Assembly: GCA_020059605.1 (NCBI GenBank)
Contig: JAGVBT010000050.1
Location: 1 to 43,999 of the forward strand
Direction of reading: 5' to 3'
Source of the DNA: Deltaproteobacteria bacterium
Lineage (GTDB): Bacteria; Desulfobacterota; BSN033; UBA1163
Length of the DNA: 43,999 nt
Shown here: positions 16,386-24,355 of the stretch, piece by piece
Numbering within the stretch: the stretch's first letter is position 1
Layout of the letters: every line of letters begins with the position of its first letter
Translations under genes and position numbers: made by a program
Notes under the pieces: model-generated
Told to the model about the DNA's origin: nothing
The model's input: only the letters and a program-made list of their open reading frames with translations
Databases searched by the model: none

Positions 16386-16477
16386 TGGATCAAGGTTGAT
16401 TCGAGATTTTGGAGGAGGAAGGAGGTTTCACTACATAACTTAATCAAAAACCAACTACCAAAAAGGAGGAAACGAAC

Positions 16478-16969
16478 ATGGATACAAAGAAGGTGAACAA
16501 CATCATTTTGGGTTTCATAACTATTTTTGTTTTTGTTGTGTTCATTCCGGTCGCCCAAGCGGAAAACATTGATATGATGAGCTGTGGCGTCGGTAATGTC
16601 AATGTCATCGTCGCCAGTGAAGATTTGACTATTATGGCCATGGAAGGGAAAGGAATTAACCTGGATAATTACGGGAATAAAACATTCGATAATACGACCT
16701 ACCATTATGGAGCCTTGTTCAAAATTGATAAAGGGAATTGGAGCGGGTCCATGGTGTGCAAATATATGGATCCAAGCGGCGATATTTGGGTCGTTGATAT
16801 CACTCAAGTCGGCATGGAACGGGACTGGAAATTTATTTATGGCACCGGCAAATACAAGGGCATTACGGGTGGGGGCAAAGCCGTGCCTAATACGAAAGGT
16901 AAGCCGATATCACCCGGCACGACACAGGGTTGCTTCAAGATAACGGGAACCTATGAATTGAAGAAATAG
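16478..16969 (+). CDS. Secreted protein of unknown function
   Basis: 163 residues with a clear signal peptide (1-28, cleavage VAQA/EN). The ATG has an excellent AAGGAGG Shine-Dalgarno at eight bases. The mature part is about 135 residues, beta-rich, with three cysteines (MSCGVG, MVCKY, QGCFK) and the phrase YGTGKYKGITGGGKA. That phrase recalls small secreted beta-barrel proteins of the allene-oxide-cyclase-like/DUF3224 kind, where a G-T-G-x-Y-x-x-I-x-G-x-G stretch is common. This resemblance is weak evidence. The neighbours (toxin-antitoxin, crotonase) do not suggest a role. Confidence 0.7.
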   Translation: MDTKKVNNIILGFITIFVFVVFIPVAQAENIDMMSCGVGNVNVIVASEDLTIMAMEGKGINLDNYGNKTFDNTTYHYGALFKIDKGNWSGSMVCKYMDPSGDIWVVDITQVGMERDWKFIYGTGKYKGITGGGKAVPNTKGKPISPGTTQGCFKITGTYELKK

Positions 16970-17091
16970 GTATCAAAAAAATCAATTACTTATATATAGA
17001 AGTTATCTGCTCAGTGCGGGCAAATACAAGAGAGGTTTTAAGAACGACTACAAGGAATGGTTGTTTTACGGAAAAGAAAGGAGGATGAATT

Positions 17092-17133
17092 ATGCTGTAT
17101 CGATATTTTGCGGTTTTGTGCAAACGGCTGTGA
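17092..17133 (+). CDS. Mini-ORF, possible leader peptide
   Basis: AGGAGG, seven-base spacer, ATG, 13 codons (MLYRYFAVLCKRL), TGA. The stop is followed within eight bases by a terminator hairpin. This arrangement, good ribosome site plus very short ORF plus terminator, is that of an attenuation leader or a tiny peptide gene. No structural gene lies directly behind it: the next starts 350 bases away and has its own promoter. I do not recognise the peptide. Confidence 0.4.
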   Translation: MLYRYFAVLCKRL

Positions 17134-17140
17134 GAAAATG

Positions 17141-17183
17141 AGGGACATTCCTATATTTCTGTTGGGAGTGTCCCTTTTATTTT
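17141..17183 (+). terminator. Rho-independent terminator
   Basis: AGGGACA (17141-17147) pairs with TGTCCCT (17169-17175); the stem extends inward as TTCC/GGGA with one bulged G. It is followed by TTTTATTTTTC. It probably ends the transcript of the secreted protein and the mini-ORF. Confidence 0.75.
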
Positions 17184-17419
17184 TCTATTTAGACTCTTTA
17201 TATTGAATCTTTCCTTTCAACTGTCCAATTCAATCCTTAAGACTATCGATGACGGTTTTCCCTTAAACGTTACAGCCATTTTTAAAAACTCCATTGGGAA
17301 TTAATTGGGGATGGGCTCAAGTTTATAATTTTTCAATGGTCTGGAATGAAAAACCGCCCCCAATTGATCAAGGACTTTGGGAATTGCCTCTCTGGGTGAT
17401 CAAGTTCACCCTAAAAAGA

Positions 17420-17448
17420 TTGACACATTGATCTGGCTCAATTAAACT
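17420..17448 (+). promoter_or_regulatory. Sigma70-type promoter for the crotonase gene
   Basis: TTGACA (17420-17425), 17-base spacer, TAAACT (17443-17448). AGGAGGT follows at 17469 and the ATG at 17485. Confidence 0.7.
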
Positions 17449-17484
17449 TCCCATCTATACCGTTCAAAAGGAGGTATTGGGAAG

Positions 17485-18273
17485 ATGGAATATACCACTC
17501 TTCTGTTCGATGTCAAAGATCATGTGGCTCACATCACCCTGAACCGCCCGGAGGCTCTCAATGCAATCAATCTGGAATGGTCGAGGGATTTCATGCATGC
17601 CATATTGCAATGCGATGAGGACCCTGCGGTCAGGGCGGTTGTAATTAGCGGTGCGGGAAACCATTTCTGCGCCGGCGGCGACCTGAAGTCTTTCACTTCG
17701 CACGGCAAGGACCTGCCGCTTCACATCAAGGAGGTGACCACCTATCTTCACGCCGCTGTCTCCCGGATGAGACGGATGGATGCGCCGGTGATTGCGGCGG
17801 TCCACGGGTATTCGGTAGGAGCGGGAATGAGCCTTGCCCTTGCCTGCGACATTGTCCTGGCCGCCCATTCCTCCCGTTTCAGCGTGGCTTATACCCGCGT
17901 CGGCCTCACACCCGATGGAAGCATGTCTTACTTCCTGCCTCGCACCGTCGGTCTGAAGAAGGCCCTTGAATTGACATTGACCAACCGGATGCTCACCGCC
18001 CAGGAAGCATTTGAATTAGGGATCGTGACCCGCGTCGTTCCGGGTGAAGAATTGCTGTCTCAGGCCAACCAGTTGGCCCTTCAACTTGCTTCAGGCCCTA
18101 TAAAATCATTCGGAGCGGCAAAACGGTTGATGCAAACCGGATGGAACCAGACCTTGGAAACCCAGATGGAAGAGGAAAGCCAAACGATTGCCGATATCAC
18201 TCGGACAACAGACACTCAAGAGGGTATCGCCGCCTTTGTCGAAAAGAGAACGCCGAATTTTAAAGGAGAATAA
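17485..18273 (+). CDS. Enoyl-CoA hydratase/isomerase (crotonase) family, possibly isomerase type
   Basis: 262 residues, the full crotonase length. Oxyanion-hole segments are GNHFCAGGDLKSF near residues 55-67 and GYSVGAGMSLALACDIVLAA near 112-131. In classical enoyl-CoA hydratases two glutamates (QPEIxIG and PGAGGT region) are catalytic. Here the matching stretch reads VAYTRVGLTPDGSMSYFLPR, so the first Glu is replaced and an Asp stands near the second position. That is the pattern of PaaG-like isomerases (AFxxIGLxPDxG). It may thus isomerise rather than hydrate an acyl-CoA. It is a single-gene unit with its own promoter. Confidence 0.9.
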   Translation: MEYTTLLFDVKDHVAHITLNRPEALNAINLEWSRDFMHAILQCDEDPAVRAVVISGAGNHFCAGGDLKSFTSHGKDLPLHIKEVTTYLHAAVSRMRRMDAPVIAAVHGYSVGAGMSLALACDIVLAAHSSRFSVAYTRVGLTPDGSMSYFLPRTVGLKKALELTLTNRMLTAQEAFELGIVTRVVPGEELLSQANQLALQLASGPIKSFGAAKRLMQTGWNQTLETQMEEESQTIADITRTTDTQEGIAAFVEKRTPNFKGE

Positions 18274-18285
18274 CTGTTTTTTTAA

Positions 18286-18345
18286 GTTACTTGGGTTTCT
18301 TGGGTTTATTGAGTTTCAATCCTTAACCCAATAGACTCAAGTAAC
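18286..18345. repeat. Inverted repeat downstream of the crotonase gene
   Basis: GTTACTTGGGTTTCTTGGGTT (18286-18306 in the first arm) pairs with the arm at 18325-18345 with 18 of 21 positions complementary and an 18-base loop. TTGGGTT and CCCAAGAAAC motifs repeat within it. It may act as a bidirectional transcription barrier; no T-tract follows. Confidence 0.65.
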
Positions 18346-18454
18346 CCAAGAAACACGGGAAACCTAAAACTCTTGAACTCATCCCGGTTAAGTTTTAGAA
18401 TGATGGCTTGGAGCACTACGGGGCCGATCATCTCCTAGTTAAAGAGGTCTGGAT

Positions 18455-20098
18455 ATGCAAAAAGAGGTTGTGAAAGCAAATCTTGTCGTCTTTATCGCAA
18501 GTTTCTGCACCCTGGTCATCGAGCTGGTGGCAGGAAGGATCATGGCTCCCTATGTGGGTGTCTCGCTCTACACCTGGACGAGCATCATCGGTGTGATTCT
18601 TGCCGGCATCAGCATCGGCGCCTATCTTGGCGGACTGGTCGCAGACCGTTTCCCCCGCTCCTCCACGCTCGGCTGGCTTCTCTTTCTCTCCGGTGTAGGG
18701 GCGTTTTCGATCTCTCCCCTGACCAACCTGGTAGGCGGGGCGCACTTTGAAACGAGCCTGATGGTCCGGATTCTTCTGATCACTACGATCGTCTTCTTCG
18801 TTCCTGCCTGTATTCTCGGAATGATCTCGCCCGTGGTGGTTAAATTGGCCCTCAACAACCTGGCCAAGACAGGGAATGTGGTCGGAAAGATCTACGCCTT
18901 CTCCACTCTCGGCGCCATCCTCGGGACCTTTGCCACAGGATTTTTCCTTATTTCTTGGATGGGAACGCGTAACATCCTCATCACCATGGGCATCATCCTC
19001 ATCCTTTCCGGTCTGATCTTCGGAGGTTTTCTCGGAAGAAAGAGAGGGATGGCCTTTTTCTCCATCCTCCTTGGAATCATCTTTCTCGTCGTCCCCCTTG
19101 CAGGGCTTTATGGATATGCGGCCCTTCGCCCGGACGAGATGTCAATCTCCACCTCTCCTGTTCATGCCCTCAAGACGGCCTATGGATATGCCTTCAAGCC
19201 GCCCCTCGATGAAGACACCTATTTTTTCAAGGAGAGCGATTTCTATACGATCAAATTGAAGCGAAGCATCAAAGGAAACAGCGGAAATCCCCTTGAGTCG
19301 CTGGTCCTCGATCATCTGGTCCACTCCTATACCGATCTGAAGGATCCCCATTATCTGGAATATGAATACATCCGGATTTACGAAGAATTTGTGAGGTGGC
19401 AGGCGAAGAAGCGAAAGCCCTTTAAAGCTCTCTTCATCGGAGGGGGAGGATACACGATCCCCCGTTATATCGAATCGAAGTATCCGGCGTCAGAGATCGA
19501 TGTGGTGGAGATCGACCCGGAGGTCACCCAGGTGGTTCAACAGTATTTAGGCGTCTCAGAGAAATCGAAGATTCGGTCTCACAATATGGATGGCCGCTGG
19601 TTTGTGATGAATTGCAAGGAGAAGGGAAGTTTCGATTTCATCTTCGGCGATGCCTTCAATGATCTTTCCATTCCTTACCACTTAACGACCAAAGAGTTCG
19701 CCATGCAATTGAAAGCCCTCTTGAAACCGGATGGATTACTTCTGGCAAATGTGATCGATAGTATGAGGAAGGGCCAATTTATGCCCTCCTATATCCGGAC
19801 GCTGGAGGAGGTCTTCGGAAAGGGAAATGTCCATCTCATTACCCTCAGCTCCGATTTTGACAGCATTGGGATCAGCACACATGTGGTGGTGGCAAGTCCT
19901 AAGAAACTCGATATGGACGATTTTGTTAAGGTCGTAAAAAAAGAAAAAGGGGAGGAGATGACCTCCTATGTCATGCCGCAGGACCGGTTGCAGAAGTATT
20001 TGATGGAACGTACCTCGGTCATCCTCACCGATGACTATGTGCCGGTGGACAACCTGATCGCCCCCATCTTCGAAGAACGCTTTGGCTATCAGCGATGA
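18455..20098 (+). CDS. Membrane-anchored spermidine-synthase-like methyltransferase-fold protein
   Basis: 547 residues. About residues 1-225 form seven or more transmembrane helices (FIASFCTLVIELVAGRIMAP, YTWTSIIGVILAGISIGAYL). The C-terminal half is a Rossmann aminopropyl/methyltransferase domain: ALFIGGGGYTIPRYIESKYP (glycine-rich loop), IDVVEIDPEV (acidic loop end), and the active-site region FDFIFGDAFNDLSIPYHLT. This fused architecture is widespread in bacteria as fused MFS/spermidine synthase. Polyamine formation is possible, but many members lack proof of that activity. AGAGGT lies seven bases before the ATG. The gene is monocistronic between two repeat-bearing spacers. Confidence 0.87.
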   Translation: MQKEVVKANLVVFIASFCTLVIELVAGRIMAPYVGVSLYTWTSIIGVILAGISIGAYLGGLVADRFPRSSTLGWLLFLSGVGAFSISPLTNLVGGAHFETSLMVRILLITTIVFFVPACILGMISPVVVKLALNNLAKTGNVVGKIYAFSTLGAILGTFATGFFLISWMGTRNILITMGIILILSGLIFGGFLGRKRGMAFFSILLGIIFLVVPLAGLYGYAALRPDEMSISTSPVHALKTAYGYAFKPPLDEDTYFFKESDFYTIKLKRSIKGNSGNPLESLVLDHLVHSYTDLKDPHYLEYEYIRIYEEFVRWQAKKRKPFKALFIGGGGYTIPRYIESKYPASEIDVVEIDPEVTQVVQQYLGVSEKSKIRSHNMDGRWFVMNCKEKGSFDFIFGDAFNDLSIPYHLTTKEFAMQLKALLKPDGLLLANVIDSMRKGQFMPSYIRTLEEVFGKGNVHLITLSSDFDSIGISTHVVVASPKKLDMDDFVKVVKKEKGEEMTSYVMPQDRLQKYLMERTSVILTDDYVPVDNLIAPIFEERFGYQR

Positions 20099-20380
20099 TC
20101 CCTCTCATTCAAAAACATGGCCCCTCTCCCCAAAGTGATCACTTAAATAGTGCTCATAATTACAAATCGTTAATATGGAACAAACCAATCCTTCTTGCAA
20201 AGAAGACAAAAATAGCTTGGTCTCCACATCTCTCAAAAAACCGCCTTTCAAGAATCCGCCACAGAGTATCAGGAGAAAAACAACGAATTTTAATCAAACA
20301 ACAAGAATTTGAAATTGTTGATATCACAACCCATTTTTAATGATGCACACTTTTGGGGGATAAACCAACAAACATTTTTC

Positions 20381-20408
20381 TTGACAACCATTTTGTTTTA
20401 TGTAATAT
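20381..20408 (+). promoter_or_regulatory. Sigma70-type promoter of the catabolic locus
   Basis: TTGACA (20381-20386), 16-base spacer, TAATAT (20403-20408). Predicted start of transcription near 20415 falls within the operator palindrome. Confidence 0.75.
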
Positions 20409-20418
20409 TGTCCGACAA
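20408..20418 (+). promoter_or_regulatory. Putative GntR/FadR-family operator
   Basis: TTGTC-C-GACAA, a perfect 5-1-5 palindrome. FadR-subfamily GntR regulators (UxuR, ExuR, LldR type) commonly bind TTGTCnGACAA-like or TnGTnnnACnA sites. It overlaps the -10 and +1, as expected for a repressor. The GntR regulator at 22444 in the same locus is the obvious candidate. Confidence 0.6.
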
Positions 20419-20453
20419 ACAGACTATCCGATTTTTGATAGGAGTATCCTTCA

Positions 20454-21365
20454 GTGTCCCAGGAAAAGATGTCGTACCGGGAAAAGCTTTCTGGCGTCTT
20501 CGCGCCTATCGCCACCCCCTTTGACGAGGAGGGTAATCTCCTGTTAGACCAATTGGCCTCCAACATCCGGAAGCTCAACGAGAGTGGGCTTCGGGGTTAC
20601 CTCGTTCTTGGAACAAACGGGGAATTTAAGAGCCTTTTGGAAGCAGAGCGCCGGAAGGTATTGGAGACGGTCCTCAGCGTCTCAGCGAAGGATAAAGTGG
20701 TGATGGCAGGTACGGGACGGGAATCGACGTATGAATCGATCATCGCCTCCAAAGAAGCCGCTTCAATGAGAGCCGATTTTGTGAGTTTGATTGCCCCTTC
20801 CTTTTTCGCAAAAAAGATGACGGATCAAGTTCTTTTAAGACATTTTCGTTTGATTGCAGATGTATCTCCTGTTCCGGTGCTCCTCTATAATAATCCAGAA
20901 GTTGCGGTCTTGACCTTCAGCACGAGCTTGATCGGTGAGATATCAAAGCACCCGAATATCGTCGGCATGAAAGATACTTCCAAAGGAAATTTCGCCTCCT
21001 ATCTCTTGGCAGCAGGTCCTGAGTTTAACTTGTTGGCTGGATCGGCAAGTTATTTCTTTGAAGCCTTGGTCATGGGCGGTGTGGGAGGAGTGCTCTCCAT
21101 CGCGAATTTTGCTCCGGATGCCTGTTGCAAGGTATTTGACTTATGGAGAGCTGGAAAATTTGAGGAGGCCAGAACAGAGCAGTACAGGTTGATGACGTTG
21201 AATCAGAAGGTCTCTGGAAAGTTTGGAGTCGCAGGGGTAAAAGCAGCCATGGACTTTGCAGAATTCTATGGTGGCCCACCGAGGGCACCCCTGTTTCCAT
21301 TAACGATGGACGAAAAAATAAAATTGCGTGAAGAATTGACGGTTGCTGGGTTTCTGAAAGAATAA
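20454..21365 (+). CDS. Dihydrodipicolinate synthase/N-acetylneuraminate lyase (DapA/NAL) family aldolase
   Basis: 303 residues from GTG 20454 (GGAG nine bases upstream); an ATG at 20469 with AGGA is an alternative. (beta/alpha)8 class I aldolase: the substrate carboxylate loop is LGTNGEFKSL, the proton-relay tyrosine is Y145 in VLLYNNPEVAV, and the Schiff-base lysine is K173 in GMKDTSKG. The family covers DapA, NanA, 2-keto-3-deoxygluconate aldolase, KDG/KDGal dehydratases and others. Its place as first gene of a catabolic locus, behind a probable GntR operator, argues against lysine biosynthesis and for cleavage or dehydration of a 2-keto-3-deoxy acid. Substrate choice is inference. Confidence 0.92.
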   Translation: MSQEKMSYREKLSGVFAPIATPFDEEGNLLLDQLASNIRKLNESGLRGYLVLGTNGEFKSLLEAERRKVLETVLSVSAKDKVVMAGTGRESTYESIIASKEAASMRADFVSLIAPSFFAKKMTDQVLLRHFRLIADVSPVPVLLYNNPEVAVLTFSTSLIGEISKHPNIVGMKDTSKGNFASYLLAAGPEFNLLAGSASYFFEALVMGGVGGVLSIANFAPDACCKVFDLWRAGKFEEARTEQYRLMTLNQKVSGKFGVAGVKAAMDFAEFYGGPPRAPLFPLTMDEKIKLREELTVAGFLKE

Positions 21366-21409
21366 CATGAAGATTCCCATTTTAGAAATCCATCAAAAAG
21401 GAGAAAAGA

Positions 21410-22267
21410 ATGGCAAAGAGAAAAACTTATTACCTTCATGACATGACCTATGTGGATGTTGCCGAATATCTGAAGTATTGCGATGTCGTTATGGTTTCCA
21501 TGGGCAGTCTGGAACGACACGGGGCTCACATTCCTTTAGGCTGCGATTCCCTGACAGCCTGGGAAGTGGTGATCCGAGCTTCGAAAAAAGCGTCTGTTAT
21601 TTATACCCCCATCATCCCCTATGGGTACTCTCCCCACCACATGCACAATATGGGAGAAGGGACAGGGACGATTACTCTTTCCGGTGATACCTACCGTCGG
21701 TTGGTCTATGATATTGGCAAGTCCCTGATCTACCATGGCTTCAACAAAATCGTCTACGTCACCCATCACGGCTCGAACTCAAAGGTTGTAGACGATGTCC
21801 TCCGCCGCATCCGCTACGAAACAGGGACTTTCACCTGCTGGTACAAGACCCCCACGGAACGAGAGTATAACGCCCTGAAAGGAATCATTGAAGGGCCGCC
21901 AGAAGAAACCCCGGGCTGGCATTCTGGAGAGATTGAGACATCGACCTGTTTGGCCTATGACGAGTCATGTTTGGATATGTCCCTGGCTGTTCAGGATCGA
22001 ACACACGCCCCCAAATGGATGGGACCCTCATTCTCCAAAAAGGATGGTTCCGGGATGGTGGAATTCATGGAAACGGAGCAGGCGTGGGTCCCAATGGAGC
22101 ATCAGGAGTATTCTGACACCTCTACAATTGGAAATCCATTCCGGGGGAGCAAGGAGAAGGGGCTTAAATACTTTGAGCACAGTGCCAATCATCTGGCAGC
22201 TTTTTTAGAAGAAGTGAAAAAGTTTCCAATTAAGGCTACCAATCGGGAGTTTAATAATAGAGCATAA
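21410..22267 (+). CDS. Creatininase-family hydrolase
   Basis: 285 residues; AAGGAG before the ATG. The family's metal ligands are visible: E35 and H37 in SLERHGAHIPLGCDS, D46 in the same stretch, H120 in VTHHGSNSK, and E174/E176 in GWHSGEIETS. Creatininase-family enzymes are metal-dependent amidohydrolases acting on cyclic or linear amides (creatinine, formamidopyrimidines, mycofactocin precursor) and some unusual lactam or lactone-like substrates. Location between an aldolase and a GntR regulator suggests opening of a ring or hydrolysis of an amide/lactone in the catabolic pathway. The substrate is not readable from sequence. Confidence 0.9.
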   Translation: MAKRKTYYLHDMTYVDVAEYLKYCDVVMVSMGSLERHGAHIPLGCDSLTAWEVVIRASKKASVIYTPIIPYGYSPHHMHNMGEGTGTITLSGDTYRRLVYDIGKSLIYHGFNKIVYVTHHGSNSKVVDDVLRRIRYETGTFTCWYKTPTEREYNALKGIIEGPPEETPGWHSGEIETSTCLAYDESCLDMSLAVQDRTHAPKWMGPSFSKKDGSGMVEFMETEQAWVPMEHQEYSDTSTIGNPFRGSKEKGLKYFEHSANHLAAFLEEVKKFPIKATNREFNNRA

Positions 22268-22271
22268 ATTG

Positions 22272-22440
22272 CAATGAAATCCGAAGCACGAAATCCCTGC
22301 CTGCGGCAGGCAGGCGAATTTCGAAACAAATTCAAATGACCGAACCAAAAAACACAGTAGGAAGAGATGAAAATGTTTTTGAAATTTGAATTTTGGATTT
22401 GTTTCGGATTTCGATATTCGGATTTCGGATTTTTGGGTTA
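22272..22440. repeat. TTCGAA-rich imperfect long palindrome, copy 2
   Basis: Left: GAAATCCGAAGCACGAAATC, the hairpin CCTGCCTGCGGCAGGCAGG (22296-22314), GCGAATTTCGAAACAAATTC. Right: TTTTTGAAATTTGAATTTTG, GATTTGTTTCGGATTTCG, ATATTCGGATTTCGGATTTT. It fills the space before the GntR gene and reads in frame for 17 codons into it. Confidence 0.8.
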
Positions 22441-22443
22441 AGT

Positions 22444-23172
22444 ATGCCTTTAAAACCGGTTCAAAAAATTCTGGTTTCCGATGGTGTGTTTGAGCAGATC
22501 CGGGAGATGGTCCACTCGGGGGAGTTCCCTTCCGGGGAGAGGCTTCCTTCGGAGATGAAGATGGCAGAAAACCTCTCAGTCAGCCGGAGTTCTTTAAGGG
22601 AGGCATTGAATGCCCTGGTCCATCTGGGCTATCTCTATCGCCAAAACAAAGGCCTCTATGTGACTTCAGAAACCCATTGGCGAACGAACCTATCCTTCTT
22701 TTTTTCAAGGTCTCAGGAGGAACAGAACATTGCAGAGATGATCGAAGTTCGCAAGATCATTGAAACGGAGCTTTCCGCTTTAGCGGCAAAACGGGCAGAA
22801 CCAGAGGATATCAAATCCCTGGACGAAAGCCTCCAACAAATGAAAGCCCATTGGGGTGATCCGATCGCCTTCAGCCATTCAGACCATCACTTCCATCTCT
22901 GTATTGCCAAAGCTGCCAAGAATAGCCTCCTGGGAGACTTTATTGATAAAATCCGTGATCTCCTGAGGGATAACATCACATTGATCATCCAAAAGTCGAA
23001 CATCAGCAAACGCTCATTGGACTATCATCACCGCATCTACGAAGCCATTCGGGATGGGGATGGAAATCGAGCTCGAAAAGTCATGGCTGCCCATCTCGCT
23101 GATATCGAGAAAGAATTTGTGAAGATCCTCTATCGGCCAGTGGATGCTTCTCAGAAGGAGGAACTTCGTTGA
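22444..23172 (+). CDS. FadR-subfamily GntR transcriptional regulator
   Basis: 242 residues from ATG 22444; a 17-codon upstream extension is repeat sequence and is rejected. N-terminal winged helix with FEQIREMVHSGEFPSGERLP, then SEMKMAENLSVSRSSLREAL and GLYVTSE. The C-terminal FCD domain carries likely metal/ligand-binding residues in FSHSDHHFHLCIAKAA and YHHRIYEAI. FadR-type repressors respond to small organic acids or sugar acids. The TTGTCCGACAA palindrome at 20408 fits its class. The next gene overlaps the stop codon by four bases, so regulator and dehydrogenase are cotranscribed. No strong Shine-Dalgarno is seen before the ATG. Confidence 0.9.
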   Translation: MPLKPVQKILVSDGVFEQIREMVHSGEFPSGERLPSEMKMAENLSVSRSSLREALNALVHLGYLYRQNKGLYVTSETHWRTNLSFFFSRSQEEQNIAEMIEVRKIIETELSALAAKRAEPEDIKSLDESLQQMKAHWGDPIAFSHSDHHFHLCIAKAAKNSLLGDFIDKIRDLLRDNITLIIQKSNISKRSLDYHHRIYEAIRDGDGNRARKVMAAHLADIEKEFVKILYRPVDASQKEELR

Positions 23173-24239
23173 AGATCCCTCCGAAGATGAAGGCAGCAGT
23201 GTTAATGGCTCCAAATCTCTTGGAGATAAATGAGGTGGACACTCCTCTGCCGGGTCCGGCAGATGTCCTCATCAGGGTTGAGGCCTGCGCGGTATGTAGT
23301 TCTGATCTCAGCTTGATCGCAAAGCCTTGGGTCGGACAGCCTCCTTATGGATCATTCATTCCAGGCCATGAATATTCTGGGACTGTTGTCGCCCTGGGCG
23401 AGACAGTCGATGAATTCAAAGTGGGAGACCGGGTGGCTGTGGAAGCTCATTTGGGTTGTATGCGCTGCAGAAATTGTAGGCTTGGATATTATACAGCCTG
23501 TCTGAATTACGGAAAAAAAGGACATCGCGCTAATGGGTTTACCACTGATGGAGGTTTCGCTCAGTATGTGGTCAACCACGTGAACACGGTTTATCCAATT
23601 CCGGACGCTGTCGATTTCGATGAAGCGTCTCTCATTACAAATCTGGGGTGCGTTCTTTATGGGTTTGAGACGACCGGCGGGTATGTCGTTGGCGATTATG
23701 TCGTTGTAATCGGCCCGGGTCCTCTGGGGCTCATAGCCGTAGAAGTGGCCAAAGCCCTTTGTGCCAAAAGAGCGGTCTTGGTTGGCACGAGGGCCTCCCG
23801 CCTTGAGGTGGGAAAAGATTTGGGTGCGGATCGAATCATCGATATTCATCAGGAAGATCCTCTTCGGGTTGTTCTCGAAGAGACCAGAGGAATGGGGGCT
23901 GACCTGGTAATCGAATCCTCTGGAGGAGTCGAGTCTCCCCAGATGGCCATTGCGATGGCCAAAAGAATGGGCAAGATACTTCTTCTTGGATTTCCTGAAG
24001 AACCGGTGAGCGCAGATTTTTCCATCCTGGGAAAGAATAATAAGTTCATCTACACTGTGCGAGGAGAAGGATGGGCGAATTGTGGGAGGGCAGTTTCGTT
24101 GTTGGCCTCCGGAAAGGTCAATCTGAGGCGTTTGATCACCCATTCTTTTCCCCTGGAACAGATCTCGGAAGGCTTTGAGACATTTAAGGGACGGATCGGT
24201 GGAGCCATTAAAGTGGTGGTTCACCCCCATGGAGGTTGA
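23169..24239 (+). CDS. Zinc-dependent alcohol/polyol dehydrogenase (MDR family)
   Basis: 356 residues. TTG at 23169 is chosen because AGGAGG lies seven bases before it; ATG 23187 (MKAAVL) is the alternative but has no ribosome site. Catalytic zinc ligands: Cys in EACAVCSSDL near 38 and His in GHEYSGTV. Structural zinc: CMRCRNCRLGYYTAC, the C-x2-C-x2-C-x7-C lobe. NAD-binding GPGPLGLIAVEVA. Such enzymes oxidise sorbitol, threonine, galactitol, L-gulonate and related polyols. With the GntR gene and the TRAP importer it belongs to the catabolic locus. A second member of the same family lies at 31376. Confidence 0.92.
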   Translation: MKIPPKMKAAVLMAPNLLEINEVDTPLPGPADVLIRVEACAVCSSDLSLIAKPWVGQPPYGSFIPGHEYSGTVVALGETVDEFKVGDRVAVEAHLGCMRCRNCRLGYYTACLNYGKKGHRANGFTTDGGFAQYVVNHVNTVYPIPDAVDFDEASLITNLGCVLYGFETTGGYVVGDYVVVIGPGPLGLIAVEVAKALCAKRAVLVGTRASRLEVGKDLGADRIIDIHQEDPLRVVLEETRGMGADLVIESSGGVESPQMAIAMAKRMGKILLLGFPEEPVSADFSILGKNNKFIYTVRGEGWANCGRAVSLLASGKVNLRRLITHSFPLEQISEGFETFKGRIGGAIKVVVHPHGG

Positions 24240-24355
24240 TGCCTTTTCCTGCCCGGACCATCGGTATTTTCCAAAAAGAAAGGGGGTGAGAGGGATTCGA
24301 TAAAATAAAACCTTTTAACGTTCCATTCTAAACATATTATAGGAGGTTAGACATC

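Larger units (their letters stand above)
16970..17484. other. 515-base region without a normal-sized gene
   Basis: AT-rich. It holds a 13-codon mini-ORF with a strong Shine-Dalgarno (17092-17133), a Rho-independent terminator (17141-17183), a distant inverted repeat AATTGGGG/CCCCAATT around 17300-17365, and a promoter for the crotonase gene (17420-17448). I see nothing protein-like between 17190 and 17410. Confidence 0.6.
20099..20453. other. 355-base intergenic region with a regulated promoter
   Basis: AT-rich. An 81-codon reading at 20095-20340 overlaps the preceding stop by four bases but has no ribosome site and no protein-like features. The functional part is 20381-20444: promoter, operator and Shine-Dalgarno of the aldolase gene. 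I see nothing else supportable. Confidence 0.6.

Noticed and set aside
20095..20340. 81-codon ORF overlapping the end of the spermidine-synthase-like gene
   Set aside because: No ribosome site, no recognisable motif, low-complexity basic composition in an AT-rich spacer; probably chance.
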